From: Achatina immaculata | Lineage: Eukaryota; Mollusca; Gastropoda; Stylommatophora; Achatinidae | Reading direction: 5' to 3' | Length of the DNA stretch: 64,000 nucleotides | NCBI GenBank assembly: GCA_009760885.1 | Contig: CM019691.1 | Coordinates: 30,312,314 to 30,376,313, forward strand | Part shown: piece by piece, positions 11,985-21,096 of the stretch | Layout of the letters: each line of letters starts with the position of its first letter | How positions within the stretch are numbered: position 1 is the first letter of the stretch | Notes under the pieces: generated by a model | What the model saw: only the letters and a program-made list of their open reading frames with translations | What the model was told of the DNA's origin: nothing | Database searches by the model: none | Position numbers and translations under genes: made by a program

Positions 11985-12066
11985 ATAGGGGTGTGTGTGT
12001 GTGGGTGGATGAATGGGTTGGTTGGTTGGTTGGTTGGTTGGTTGGTTGGTTGGTTGGTTGGTTGGT
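11985..12066. repeat. GT and (TTGG)n microsatellite
   Basis: A GT run leads into about twelve TTGG units at 12016-12066. Confidence 0.9.
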
Positions 12067-12920
12067 GGAGGAAGGAGGGAGGAAGAGTCGAGTGGCTGGC
12101 TGGTAGAATTTTAGAGTGCCAGAACCAACAGCTGACTGGCACAGCTAGTGTTCATGCTCTGTGGTGGTTATTGAAACAGAGAACAGTGCACGCACGGCTG
12201 CGCCTCGAGTGAGATGATGCTAATTCTTAGATTCAAGAGTCAAGAAAATTCACGAATAAGCTCAATTTAGCCAAGAAGAAAGAAAAAAAAAGAAAGAAAA
12301 ACAAAGATTTTATCCAATCAGATTTGGAGCATGTTTATTTGAAGTTTCCGAGTGTAATTTACCAACACTCTGTGAAAGGTTTATGTTCAAAATCCCACAG
12401 ATCTGCCGTATTCTCATTCTCCTTTCAGAATTCGATTTATTTCTTACTTCTTGCCCGCTGTTCTTTTCCACGCCTAGCATATGACCAAAGCACATTTTTT
12501 AATGTACTGTTTTTCCTCCCTCAAAGTAAAACATCCTGTTGTGCAATATTTATCTCCCGCGCGGCAAAAATAGAAGACAAGAATCAAAAATAGCGGCAGA
12601 CACAGATGATCTTCATCGACAGGCATATTTAGAAAAGCGTTAAATCAATTCGTGAACCCAGATCAGGTAAAGGTTAGCAACAAAGTAAACTCATTTGCGT
12701 TCGATCTCATCGCATGTCCTCGAAAAGGATGCGGGGGTTTTTTTTTTCTCTTTTTTTTTTGTTTCGTAGCAACCGCGAATAAAGCCAGATAAAATGCTTA
12801 CTTTTTTGTAGTCAAATTGTTCTGAAACGGGTGAAATTATTTTTTTCTTTTTCTTTTGACGATAGTGTACCAATGACCATTTTGAAAGTATTCTGTGGCG
12901 CTGTTATCACATTTTTTTCA
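12067..12920. other. unassigned
   Basis: No gene recognised. Contains A- and T-rich homopolymer patches. Confidence 0.4.
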
Positions 12921-12934
12921 AAGAAATTTAGTCG

Positions 12935-13035
12935 GTTGTTGCTGTTGTTGTTGTCGCCGTTGTTGTTGTCGTTGTAGTTGTTGTTGCTGTTGTCGTTGTT
13001 GTTGTCGTTGTTGTCGTGTTGTTGATGTCATTGTT
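12935..13035. repeat. GTT/GTC trinucleotide microsatellite
   Basis: Interrupted GTT repeats with GTC and GCT variants. Confidence 0.85.
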
Positions 13036-13042
13036 ATCGTTG

Positions 13043-13390
13043 TTCAGTAGACTCCCCCACTTATAAGGTGTTGCATTGCTTTTTCAGCAGACTCCCCCAC
13101 TCATAAGATGTTGCAATATTCCTTCAGCAGACTTCCCCACTCATAAGATGTTGCAATGTTCCTTCAGCAGAGTTCCTCACTCATAAGATGTTGCAATGCT
13201 TCTTCAGCAGACTCCCCCACTCATAAGATGTTGCAATGCTTCTTCAGCAGACTCCCCCACTCATAAGATGTTGCAATGCTTCTTCAGCAGACTCCCCCAC
13301 TCATAAGATGTTGCAATGCTTCTTCAGCAGACTCCCCCACTCATAAGATGTTGCAATGCTTCTTCAGCAGACTCCACCACTTATAAGGAC
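13043..13390. repeat. 40-bp minisatellite seeded from R325
   Basis: Eight to nine units of exactly 40 bp with core TTCTTCAGCAGACTCCCCCA and CATAAGATGTTGCAATG. The central units are identical. The last unit runs without a break into R325 copy 2, and the core matches the R325 internal segment GCAATACTTCTTTAGCAGAC on the reverse strand of copy 1. Confidence 0.9.
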
Positions 13391-13550
13391 TATAGTGACC
13401 ACTGCCCCGATAGCCAGACTGGGCCTGTTACTGTATACGCCAGCGAAGAGGTGGGACAGAGTCTTGGTTGACTACAGTTGATCAGCCCTGCAGCAAACAT
13501 GTCAGGCGTGGGTGGCAGAACATTACACTGGACAGCGTCTTCGCCCCAGA
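13373..13550. repeat. R325 dispersed repeat, copy 2 (partial)
   Basis: Shares the CAGACTCCACCAC, GCCTGTTACT, GGTGGGACAGAGTCTTGGTT and CAGCGTCTTC blocks with the 41196-41525 copy. The part upstream of the CAGACTCC segment is replaced by the 40-bp array. Confidence 0.75.
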
Positions 13551-13561
13551 AATTTAGTCTC

Positions 13562-13730
13562 CAACAGTGTTTCCCAACGCTTTTTGGATCATGCCCCCCT
13601 CAGCATAATAGTCAACCATGTTATGAAAAAGTATAATACAAATATATTTAACCCCTCCCCCAACAGAAAAAATCCAATCCCCTCCCCAACAAAAAATAAA
13701 TAAAATTCCCCATGTTGGGAAAAACGGGTC
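13562..13730. mobile_element. hAT-like short inverted-repeat element
   Basis: Left end CAGTGTTTCCCAACGC and right end CATGTTGGGAAAAACGG are imperfect inverted repeats resembling hAT termini. The body is AT/C-rich and non-coding. Target duplication not established. Confidence 0.4.
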
Positions 13731-13744
13731 TACGCAAGATAATA

Positions 13745-14330
13745 ACAATATGTCTTGTCTAATCTACTTCCTTATATACTTCTCGGTGTTGAGGAGACAA
13801 ATAGACGTCTTGATAGGGCTCGACGATTTGATTCATATAATGGGATATTTAATGCTTCTGTAATTCCTCTCTCCATCTCCTGCGTGGACGGCCTATTCCT
13901 CTGTAACCTACAAATCTTAGTGTGAATGTTGTCTGTGATACACTGCCTGGTGGTAACTCATGTAACATGGCCAAACCATCTGACTTGCTGTTTCTTGATA
14001 TAGTATAATACTGGTGCTACTCCAACCTTTGCCCTGATGGTGTCATTTCTTATTTGGTCTCTTCTTGGATTTAGTATTTTTAAACATTTCGTTTCTGTCG
14101 AGATGATTTTTATTTTGTTCTTGGCTGTTAGTGTCCATGTTTGACACTGATAGCACAGAGGTGGGAGGAAAATTATATTGTACAGTGCCCTTTTTTTGTT
14201 TCAGTTGTGATGTATTTGTTTTTCAGTAAAGGAATGATTTGTCCAATGACCTGGTTTGCTTTATTGCATCTGTTCTCAATCTCAGCGTCAAGTGTCCCTG
14301 AGTATGATATTATGCTATTTAGGTATTTAA
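13745..14330 (-). mobile_element. family E LINE fragment (reverse transcriptase C-terminus)
   Basis: The minus strand reads SGTLDAEIENRCNKANQVIG near 14225-14310, a typical post-catalytic RT segment. The rest matches 51900-52335 in order (for example GTGTTGAGG.GACAAA.AGACGTCT). It is broken by frameshifts. A palindrome interrupts the left-reading end at about 14335. Confidence 0.7.
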
Positions 14331-14344
14331 ATAACTATAACTAT

Positions 14345-14440
14345 ATAGTGCAACCACACACAACAGAATTACTATATAGTTATTATATAACAATAATAAC
14401 TATATAACTATATAGTAATTCTGTTGCGTGTGGCTGTTTG
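14345..14440. repeat. AT-rich palindrome
   Basis: Inverted arms of about 36-40 bp sharing CAACAGAATTACTATATAG around a short TATA-rich centre. Possibly a tiny inverted-repeat transposon or a cruciform-prone hairpin. No family assigned. Confidence 0.7.
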
Positions 14441-14920
14441 CATTAGCGTCCATGTATTGAGGTATACATAAGCCGTTAGCCCGCTTCTTTTTCAACGGTA
14501 GCCAAAATTGGCAGCCGTATTTGCTATATCTTCATTTTTGTTTACCTTGGGTGCTTAACTTCAGGGTCACCTACCTCTGTTAATTAACTTTCACAGAAGT
14601 GAAGATCATAATTATTCAAACACAAAAATCTTTCATCTGTTATATTTGGAATATTATCTCGGTTTATGTTTGAATAATTGACTAACTGTGAACTTTATTT
14701 AGCGAAATTTCTCATCATATGCAGTGCATTCACCTCACATGGAAAAATTTAGCGAGAAATTAGTTTTATTATATGGCAAGCTACATTTATTTTGCTGAAA
14801 ATTTTAAACTTTTGGTTCTGAAATTAATGTAATGTTTTTTTTTGCATGCTGGAAGTTTTACATTATTAATCAAATACAAATTTATTATTCCCCCCCCCCC
14901 TTTCTATTTGTATTTCTCTA
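14441..14920. other. unassigned
   Basis: No recognised feature. C-run near 14890-14900. Confidence 0.4.
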
Positions 14921-14924
14921 TTTT

Positions 14925-15065
14925 CAGTTGCTTATACTAGAAAGTGTCAACAGTGATCACAATCTGTGTATAGGGAGGATAAGACTTAAACTGAAAAGCC
15001 AACACAAGAAATTAATACTCAGAAAGATAAACAGTCATAGCCTACAAGAAGAAAATACCAACAGT
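14925..15065 (+). mobile_element. LINE endonuclease-domain fragment
   Basis: The frame contains SVNSDHNLCIGRIRLKLKS, matching the end of the APE-type endonuclease (SDHNLLVAKIKLKLR in the full LINE at 44172-47347). It may belong to the same-strand family D RT that resumes at 16075, split by the Penelope-derived DNA between them. That link is inference. Confidence 0.55.
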
Positions 15066-15133
15066 AATTTCAATCTGGAATGTATAAAATCGGAAAAAAG
15101 TAGGAGCAGCTTTATTACTTAACGATTACAAAG

Positions 15134-15167
15134 TTGTGACGTTTCGGCGTGAGCCTTAATCATACAA
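15134..15167 (-). ncRNA. degenerate hammerhead-ribozyme-like motif
   Basis: On the minus strand TTGT, A, TGATTA, AGGCTCACGCC, GAAAC, GTC, ACAA follow in order. This resembles the compact hammerheads reported in Penelope-like elements: outer stem TTGT/ACAA, a GGC/GCC stem II, GAAAC and a GTC cleavage triplet. The core CTGATGA reads ATGATTA, so the C3 and G8 positions are changed and cleavage is unlikely. It lies next to Penelope-derived coding sequence. Chance resemblance is possible. Confidence 0.35.
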
Positions 15168-15273
15168 AAACATACAGGACGAAGAAATAGGGAGAGGAGA
15201 TAAAGTATAGATTTACATGAATACTGTTTTAAAAAAAATTTTTTTTAAAGGAGTACTTAGCTGTAAATTGCAA

Positions 15274-16065
15274 GGTAGTACTAACTTAACTCTGTCAGAT
15301 GGCGTAACAGCCTGTTACTCCATCTGACAGAGTTAAGTTAGTGCTGCCTTTCCACCCGCACGGTCAGATGGTTAAGAAAATCCTTTATCGTCATCTGCCG
15401 ATAATCCAACTCGACTCCGACACTCATGACATTTTCTCTGAAGCACCCCTATTGGCATACAAACGTGAGCCAAACCTTAAGGACATCCTCGTCCACAGCC
15501 ACTTGAAGCAGAGCCTTACATATGTTGGCACCAGAAAATGTAACCGCCCCCGCTGCGTTACCTGCCCTGTAGTTTGGGAAACGAAAACAATCACCTTTCC
15601 CAAAACTATCCTCACTCTTCATGAGGGATTCACATGCGAGTCCCGAAATGTGATATATGTCATCGTTTGCAAAAGATGCAGGATAACATATATCAGTGAG
15701 ACTGGCCTCAGATTAGGGGACCGCATGCAAAAACATCTGTACGACATCGCCCAGCATGCTTCGAAACCAGTCCCAAATCATTTGAATGCAGCGTTTCCCA
15801 AACTACAGGGCAGGTAACGCAGCGGGGGCGGTTACATTTTCTGGTGCCAACATATGTAAGGCTCTGCTTCAAGTGGCTGTGGACGATTATGTCCTTAAGG
15901 TTTGGCTCACGTTTGTATGCCAATAGGGGTGCTTCAGAGAAACTGTCATGAGTGTCGGAGTCGAGTTGGATTATCGGCAGATGACGATAAAGGATTTTCT
16001 TAACCATCTGACCGTGCGGGTGGAAAGGCAGTACTAACTTAACTCTGTCAGATGGAGTAACAGGC
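15274..16065. mobile_element. Penelope-like element fragments in a palindrome
   Basis: Arms 15310-15583 and 15792-16065 are inverted 274-bp copies with four mismatches that I counted, around a 208-nt loop. A further inverted copy of the arm tip lies at 15274-15309. The arms encode the RT-to-endonuclease linker of a Penelope-like element; the loop carries part of its GIY-YIG domain. The end sequences CCATCTGACAGAGTTAAG recur at each tip. Confidence 0.8.
15341..15790 (+). pseudogene. Penelope-like linker and GIY-YIG endonuclease fragment
   Basis: The frame reads FHPHGQMVKKILYRHLPII, the cysteine-rich linker CNRPRCVTCP, then ESRNVIYVIVCKRCRITYIS ETGLRLGDRM. This is the usual order in Penelope-like retroelements: RT end, Cys-rich linker, GIY-YIG nuclease. 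In the nuclease the second motif reads YIS instead of the usual YIG. The frame is cut after about residue 150 where it enters the inverted arm. The same linker is encoded on the minus strand at 15792-16020. The RT domain is absent, so it is non-functional. Confidence 0.8.
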
Positions 16066-16074
16066 AAAGAAGTA

Positions 16075-17095
16075 TTCAGGAAAAAGCCTGCAGTGTGCAG
16101 TCAAGACATAAGAAGGAATGAGCGAATGGTTTCAGATCGAAACAGGCGTGAAACAAAGATGTATATTATCTCCATTGCGTTTTTTTTTTAATTGCCATAG
16201 ACTTTATAATGAAAAGATGCTGTACAGGTAAAACCGGCATTGATTAGATATATGGGACCCAAATAGAAGATCTTGATTTTGCAGATGACATAACTCTTAT
16301 CAGCGACAATGTGAAATCGATGCAGGAAAAAACAGATTCCCTGTCTTCACTGGTTAGCAAAATAGGTCATGAAATTAACAAAGACAAAACAAAAATTATG
16401 AAATTTTTCACTAATCAAGAAGGAAACATATACGTAGAAGGAACAGTTGTTGATGAAGTAAACTAATTTGCATACCTTGGCAGCTACATAGACCAGAATG
16501 GTGACAGTAGAAAGGGAGTTAGAATTGCAAAAGCAGCATTGTCCTTAAAAAATCTTGAGAACATATGGAATTCAAAAGTTATAAGCACAAAAACCAAGTT
16601 ACGATTATTCAATTCAAATGTTATATCCACCCTCATTTATGGATGCGAAAACTGGAAATCAACTAAAGAAATAGACAAGAAATAGACAAGAAAAAAAAGA
16701 CTCTTTTGAAAACAAATGCCTAAGGAAAATACTTGGTATAAAGTGGAACGAATTCAAGAACAACGCAGAGATAAGACAGATGAGCAAACAACAACCTGTC
16801 TCATGGGTGATCAAAAAAAAAAGGACTTATTAGGCCATGTGATGAGAAGAAACAATCAGAGAATACCAAAATCAAGTTACCAAGTGGAGCACAACAGGCC
16901 GAAAAAAAAGAGGTCTACCACGTGAAACTCTAAAGAGGACATTGTTAAGAGAAGCCAGTTTAATGGGTATAACATCCCCTGATGAAATTGAAAGACTCGT
17001 CGAGAACAGGAAAACTTGACAAACAACTATGCGAGCCCTATGTGACGTTTAACAGCACGAGAAGGACGTAAGATGTAAGATACTCGAAACCTGAA
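16075..17095 (+). mobile_element. family D LINE: RT palm to 3' end
   Basis: Broken + frames give FQIETGVKQRCILSPL, then IEDLDFADDITLISDN (catalytic FADD intact), INKDKTKIMKF, FAYLGSYIDQNGDS, LIYGCENWKST and the GRKKRGLPRETLKRTLLREA basic tail, ending RALCDV. An in-frame stop precedes FAYLG (EVN*FAYLG) and further stops and frameshifts follow. The 3' end (TTTAACAGCACGAGAAGGA, then AAGAT-like repeats) is shared with 27955-28140 and 61036-61480. Confidence 0.8.
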
Positions 17096-17516
17096 ATTAT
17101 CATCCGGATGGGATGTTTAGAAAATAAAGAAAAGCGTCATCCGTTTCTCAGAATAGACTGGAATATTTACGGTTCCAGTAACTTTTTCCGTACATCTGTG
17201 AAAACTTCACAAGAAAATATGTATTATTGCGCAATGCTCATTTTTTTCACATTGTCATTTGGTGAACTTTGTATGATTTTCAAACGCTTTTCGGTATCAT
17301 TTCTTCTCTGAATAATCACGTGCTCCGATGTCAATCTCAAACTTTCACTGAGTCTTACCCTTGACGGAAGAAGCTGTTTTGTACCTAAGACAATCATAAT
17401 TAATTATTACTATATTTCCCTCTCCCCCCCCCCCCCCCCCGAAAATACTTCGAGAACAAACAACATCAAGAAGCCTTTACGCAAATAATGAGGATCATCT
17501 TAGATTTATCATCATC
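17096..17516. other. unassigned with C-run
   Basis: No gene recognised. A C-run lies at about 17424-17440. It ends in the ATC repeat that was the target of the LTR element. Confidence 0.45.
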
Positions 17517-17564
17517 ATCATGTAAGGAGTGGAAAAATAAGCAAGCAGTGACCCGGTTTTGATC

Positions 17565-18341
17565 TTATGTTCGTCTGTGTGTCCTGATAAGAGACCTGGG
17601 CCACGGTGGCTGTGCTTTGAATTGCGCTTTTCGAGGCAGCTTGTCTTTGTGTAGCACTGTCGGTGCGTAAGAAGAAGTCATTGGTTCATTTGTCAGGCAT
17701 GGGCTCTCCTTGTTGTCCGTGCGGGATGTTAGTCTTTTTGTGAACTGCTCCATTTCGATAGCTGTATTGATTGCCGAGTTTAACGTCTGTGGGTCTTTCT
17801 TGATTAACTTTGTTTTGATTGCTTTGTCGTACACAGCGTCTATAAAAAAATTTGCCAGCAAATGCTGTGTGGCCGGTTGATGTATCTTGTCGTTGTCGAA
17901 GGCTTGTTTTGCCAGTTTAATCATTGTTTCTGCCATGTTTTGGATTAGCTCTTCTTTGTATGGCTTCAAATTGCTTATCTGTCTCAAGGCTGCGTGAGGA
18001 TCGATGCCTTTGCTGAAACATTTAGCTAGTTCTTTCTTAAAATCCGCATATGTTTCGTCTGAGTTCTCTTGAATTCGCCTGGAGACAAAGTCTGAAACAC
18101 TCCCCTTGGTTGTAATAAGGAATATGTTTTTCTTTTGCGAATCCTGTAGGTTATGTACAAGCGCATATTTTTCCGTCTGTTCTATCCATTGTTGGAATGT
18201 CTGTGGATCGCCATCGTAGGTATCTATGTGGCATGGTAAACCTTGAGTGGCGAAGGTTAGCTTTATTTGTCTCAAGGCTTCGGTCATTATGGTGACTGGG
18301 TCAGCTTCTGGTTTGGGGTTGCTATTTGTTGCAGACTCCAT
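17565..18341 (-). CDS. gag: Ty3/Gypsy-type gag protein, C-terminally truncated
   Basis: A 258-residue intact frame. The start is the first ATG after the leader. The N-terminal ~30 residues are acidic/polar. Then comes the capsid-like retrotransposon gag domain with YDGDPQTFQQWIEQTEKYAL and the SDFVSRRIQEN..ETYADFKKEL block, followed by an alpha-rich stretch to about residue 205 and a basic tail (LPRKAQFKAQPPWPR). No CCHC zinc knuckle appears before the stop; the frame ends just where the inverted LTR tip begins, so the C-terminus was probably lost by rearrangement. The product would assemble particles around element RNA. With no pol frame, movement would need proteins supplied by another element. 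The long clean frame suggests a fairly young copy. Confidence 0.75.
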   Translation of the reverse strand: MESATNSNPKPEADPVTIMTEALRQIKLTFATQGLPCHIDTYDGDPQTFQQWIEQTEKYALVHNLQDSQKKNIFLITTKGSVSDFVSRRIQENSDETYADFKKELAKCFSKGIDPHAALRQISNLKPYKEELIQNMAETMIKLAKQAFDNDKIHQPATQHLLANFFIDAVYDKAIKTKLIKKDPQTLNSAINTAIEMEQFTKRLTSRTDNKESPCLTNEPMTSSYAPTVLHKDKLPRKAQFKAQPPWPRSLIRTHRRT

Positions 18342-18809
18342 GGTTCTTGGCCTTTAGACGAAGATTATCCGTTGAATATTTGTAGAAATATTTTCCAAAA
18401 TTTTTTTTTAATACCCTGTGTGCATCTTCACACTGCATCACTATGCGTGATTCTCCATACTGAATTATTGACCAGCCTGCCTGTTCCGAGACTAACTCAA
18501 ATTTCTTCCGCCTAGGACTGCTTCACTCTAACTGGAGATTCCAGTGGGGTTTTCCTCACACGGGAATTTTCTTCAAAGCACAGACTTATTGGAGCTTCTG
18601 TCCCGATGTGACGTCACGCACGTGGGCGCTGAACTTTGACCTTTTCGTGGTGGAATTTTCCATGCGCAATCGCTAAAATCTAACTCTGGCTGACCTCTTT
18701 TCATCGATGTTTGTGCAAACGGTGACCTCCTTTGTTCTAGTATTAATCCAAATGGTTTGTAACAAGGTCAGCTGACATATTAAACATATCGTATATGCAA
18801 CAAAGATTC

Positions 18810-18827
18810 ATCCTGGTCGCGGCACCA
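18810..18827 (-). other. LTR element primer-binding site
   Basis: On the minus strand TGGTGCCGCGACCAGGAT follows the LTR end directly. It begins with the TGG that complements a tRNA CCA end. I could not assign the tRNA species. Confidence 0.65.
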
Positions 18828-19391
18828 TGTGTAGATAATCTTTTTTTTTACTGGATTGATGTGAATTATTATTCAATCTTTTATTTCGTCTGGCCGCCGT
18901 CGTACTGAGTGGTGGAAGGCTGACTACACCATACGTTCACACCTTACATGTAAATAACAGGAACACGAAACAACAATCCTTTTTTATAAAATCACGATCC
19001 TTGTATTTACAAAATTCTGATCCATAAAGCAACACAAATCAACGAATCCTATGCATATGACGTCCATATAATTCCAACATGCATTACCAAATCATAAAGA
19101 AAGAAACATTTTCTTGAATAAATATGAGTTCAATCCTGATTACAAAAGCACACAACTAAAATATACACGCCAGCCTCCATCTATCGAATGATCACCTTTG
19201 TCCACGACTGGTCGCTGGACTTCCACGTGCTCAACTTATCCTCCCGTCTTTTCTTCTCTTCTCGTCTTATATACCTGGTCAGCGCCGGACTCGAAGGCCT
19301 GGGGATTTCCATTCAAAACGTGGCCGTCTCTGGCCAGTGGGATTTCCAATCAAAACCGGGTCACTGCTTGCTTATTTTTCCACTCTTTACA
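18828..19391 (-). repeat. LTR with TATA box and polyadenylation signal
   Basis: It begins TGTAAAGAGTGG and ends CTACACA on the minus strand (TG..CA ends). It carries TATATAAG at 19266-19273 and AATAAA at 18880-18885, in the right order for U3-R-U5. The only other LTR material in the element is the 43-nt inverted tip. Confidence 0.75.
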
Positions 19392-19395
19392 ATCA

Positions 19396-19964
19396 TCATC
19401 ATCATGTCTTGGAACCCATTTGTTTTAGTCCTTGGCATGTCCCTCTGCCTCCTACTGTAACACTGTGTGTACCAATGTAAATCTTAAGGACTGTGTAAAA
19501 TATGGAGAAAGACCAAGTCCCGCGAAGAATAAACTCTGTGTAAGGGTATAGCATCATTCCATGTGGATATGAGGACCCGATTTGAGACTAAGATACTCAA
19601 GCAGAAGGAACCTGGACATTCCAACACAAACATTGCTTCTTGCTAATGTGAATGGTTATTCCAATCCGACATTGATAAACTCGAACACAAGTTCATCAAG
19701 ACTGTATTCAGCACAAACCCACAGCAGCTGATATCAGCTTTCTTCAAGTCATCTCTTTAGGCGAAAAGTGCCAATGATGCCCGTAAATTTACATTTTTGT
19801 TTTATGTATTTCATTTATCTACCTGAAATAAGCATACAGTGATAGGAATTAATGTTTATTACTTGCCCACGCAGGCGTTAAGCGACTCAAAACTAGCGAT
19901 ACCTGTCGTTGTACACCGAGAGAACTACTTAGAATTCGATAAGAGCACTGATACTTTTGCTCTG
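19396..19964. other. unassigned
   Basis: No gene recognised. Confidence 0.4.
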
Positions 19965-20650
19965 ATAGCAAGGATCTTTATCCTAACTGACTATGTAACA
20001 ATGCAAGGATCTTAATCCTGACTCACTGTCTAATAGTAAAAGGATCTTGATCCCATTTATCTTTCTAACAGTGCAAGACTCGTGATCCAGACTAAGCTCA
20101 AGGATCTTAATTCTAATTAAATGTCTTATAGAGTAAAGATTTTGAACCTTATTAACAGTGCAAAAATACTGATACTAACTACCTACCTAACAGTGGAAAG
20201 ATCTTGGCCTTAACTAATTACCTAATAGTGGAGGGACCGGCTAGCGTAGTGGTTAGACCATGCGTCTAGCAACCAAATGGTCGAGGGTTCGAATCTCCAG
20301 CTGAGCGGGATTTTTTTTCCGACCAATACGGCCCCGAGGTCGACCCAGCCTCGTAAAATGGGTACCAGAGAAAATCTGGGTGGGAAAAGGCAGGGAGGAA
20401 AGGTACTGGCCACCCTACCTCATACGCTGATGGCCCAGCATAATGAAGTATCCAACGCTTGGGACTATCTTTACCTAATAGTGGAAAGATCTTGACCTTA
20501 ACTAACTACCTAACAGAGCAAGGTTCTTGACCTTAACTACATACCTAACATTGCAAGGATCTTGATCTTAACTAACTACCTAACAGTGCAAGAGTCTTGA
20601 TCTTAATTAACTACCTAACACTGCAAGGATCTTGATGCTAACTAACAAGT
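19965..20650. repeat. ~35-bp minisatellite, interrupted by a SINE
   Basis: Degenerate units with AAGGATCTTGATC(T/C)TAACTAA and CTACCTAACAGTGC. The array is split at 20232/20471 by the SINE. Outer units are more diverged than those right of the SINE. Confidence 0.85.
20233..20470 (+). mobile_element. tRNA-derived SINE with perfect 15-bp target duplication
   Basis: Head GGGACCGGCTAGCGTAGTGG with box A (20242-20252) and box B GGTTCGAATCT (20286-20296). The body is unrelated to tRNA and contains AAAATGGGTACCAGAG. The flanks TTACCTAATAGTGGA at 20218-20232 and 20471-20485 are identical. The position is just upstream of hormone exon A. Confidence 0.85.
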
Positions 20651-20845
20651 TCCAAGTCTACCAATTTTTTTTCTAATTTATAGAAGAATCTTCTTTTCTC
20701 TCCTTCAAGAACGACTTAATACATCTAATTTTCCTTATCAAAGATTCTTCATCCATCAAGTTCGCTTGAGGAAGGGGAACATAATAATAATAATAAGAAA
20801 CTAAAGCTAGAAACTAATTTTCTCTCAATCTCTATCTCCGTTCAG

Positions 20846-21096
20846 AGAAGCTGTTGATGCTAACACTGCTGGTAGCACTCGCGTCCTCTATGCTCTACAA
20901 GAGATACAAACCAAGATGGCCTACGCTTTCTTCCACATCGTCCGCCTCCTCATCGCCGTCGTCGTCGTCGCCATGGCAACTGCTCCAGATGCGCAAACAG
21001 CTGGACGCTAACTACAAATCTATGTCACGGTTTGGGACAAGGTCGAAGTGGTCACGCGACACATGCCGGGCCCATCCGCTGACTTTGGAGTTGGAG
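20846..21096 (+). CDS. hormone exon A (N-terminal region)
   Basis: A pyrimidine-rich tract ends CCGTTCAG before 20846; the donor is GAG|GTGAGT at 21097. The frame ending in the donor reads 83 residues: KLLMLTLLVALASSML (possible signal core, ATG at 20857), a Ser/Pro-rich stretch, then RDTCRAHPLTLELE, which holds cysteine 1 in a C-x3-P context as in bursicon. A different frame, ATG 20916 to TAA 21009, reads MAYAFFHIVRLLIAVVVVAM and then ATAPDAQ. That is a much better signal peptide, and it would join cysteine 1 only through a 1-nt frame change. Either a sequence error or an upstream exon could explain this. Confidence 0.65.

Larger units (their letters stand above)
17517..19395 (-). mobile_element. 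gag-only LTR retrotransposon with inverted U3 ends
   Basis: Element body 17521-19391 lies between 4-bp ATCA direct repeats (17517-17520, 19392-19395). On the minus strand it has a 564-bp LTR (19391 to 18828), a primer-binding site, a leader and a gag frame. After gag it does not reach a normal 3' LTR. It ends with a 43-nt inverted copy of the LTR's own 5' terminus (17521-17563 against 19349-19391, one mismatch). Protease, RT and integrase are missing. The TSD sits in an ATC microsatellite, so it is supportive rather than decisive. Confidence 0.75.

Noticed and set aside
20233..20305. tRNA gene at 20233 (and 26686)
   Set aside because: Box A and box B are present but the cloverleaf is not maintained and unrelated SINE bodies follow; the 20233 copy also has a target duplication.
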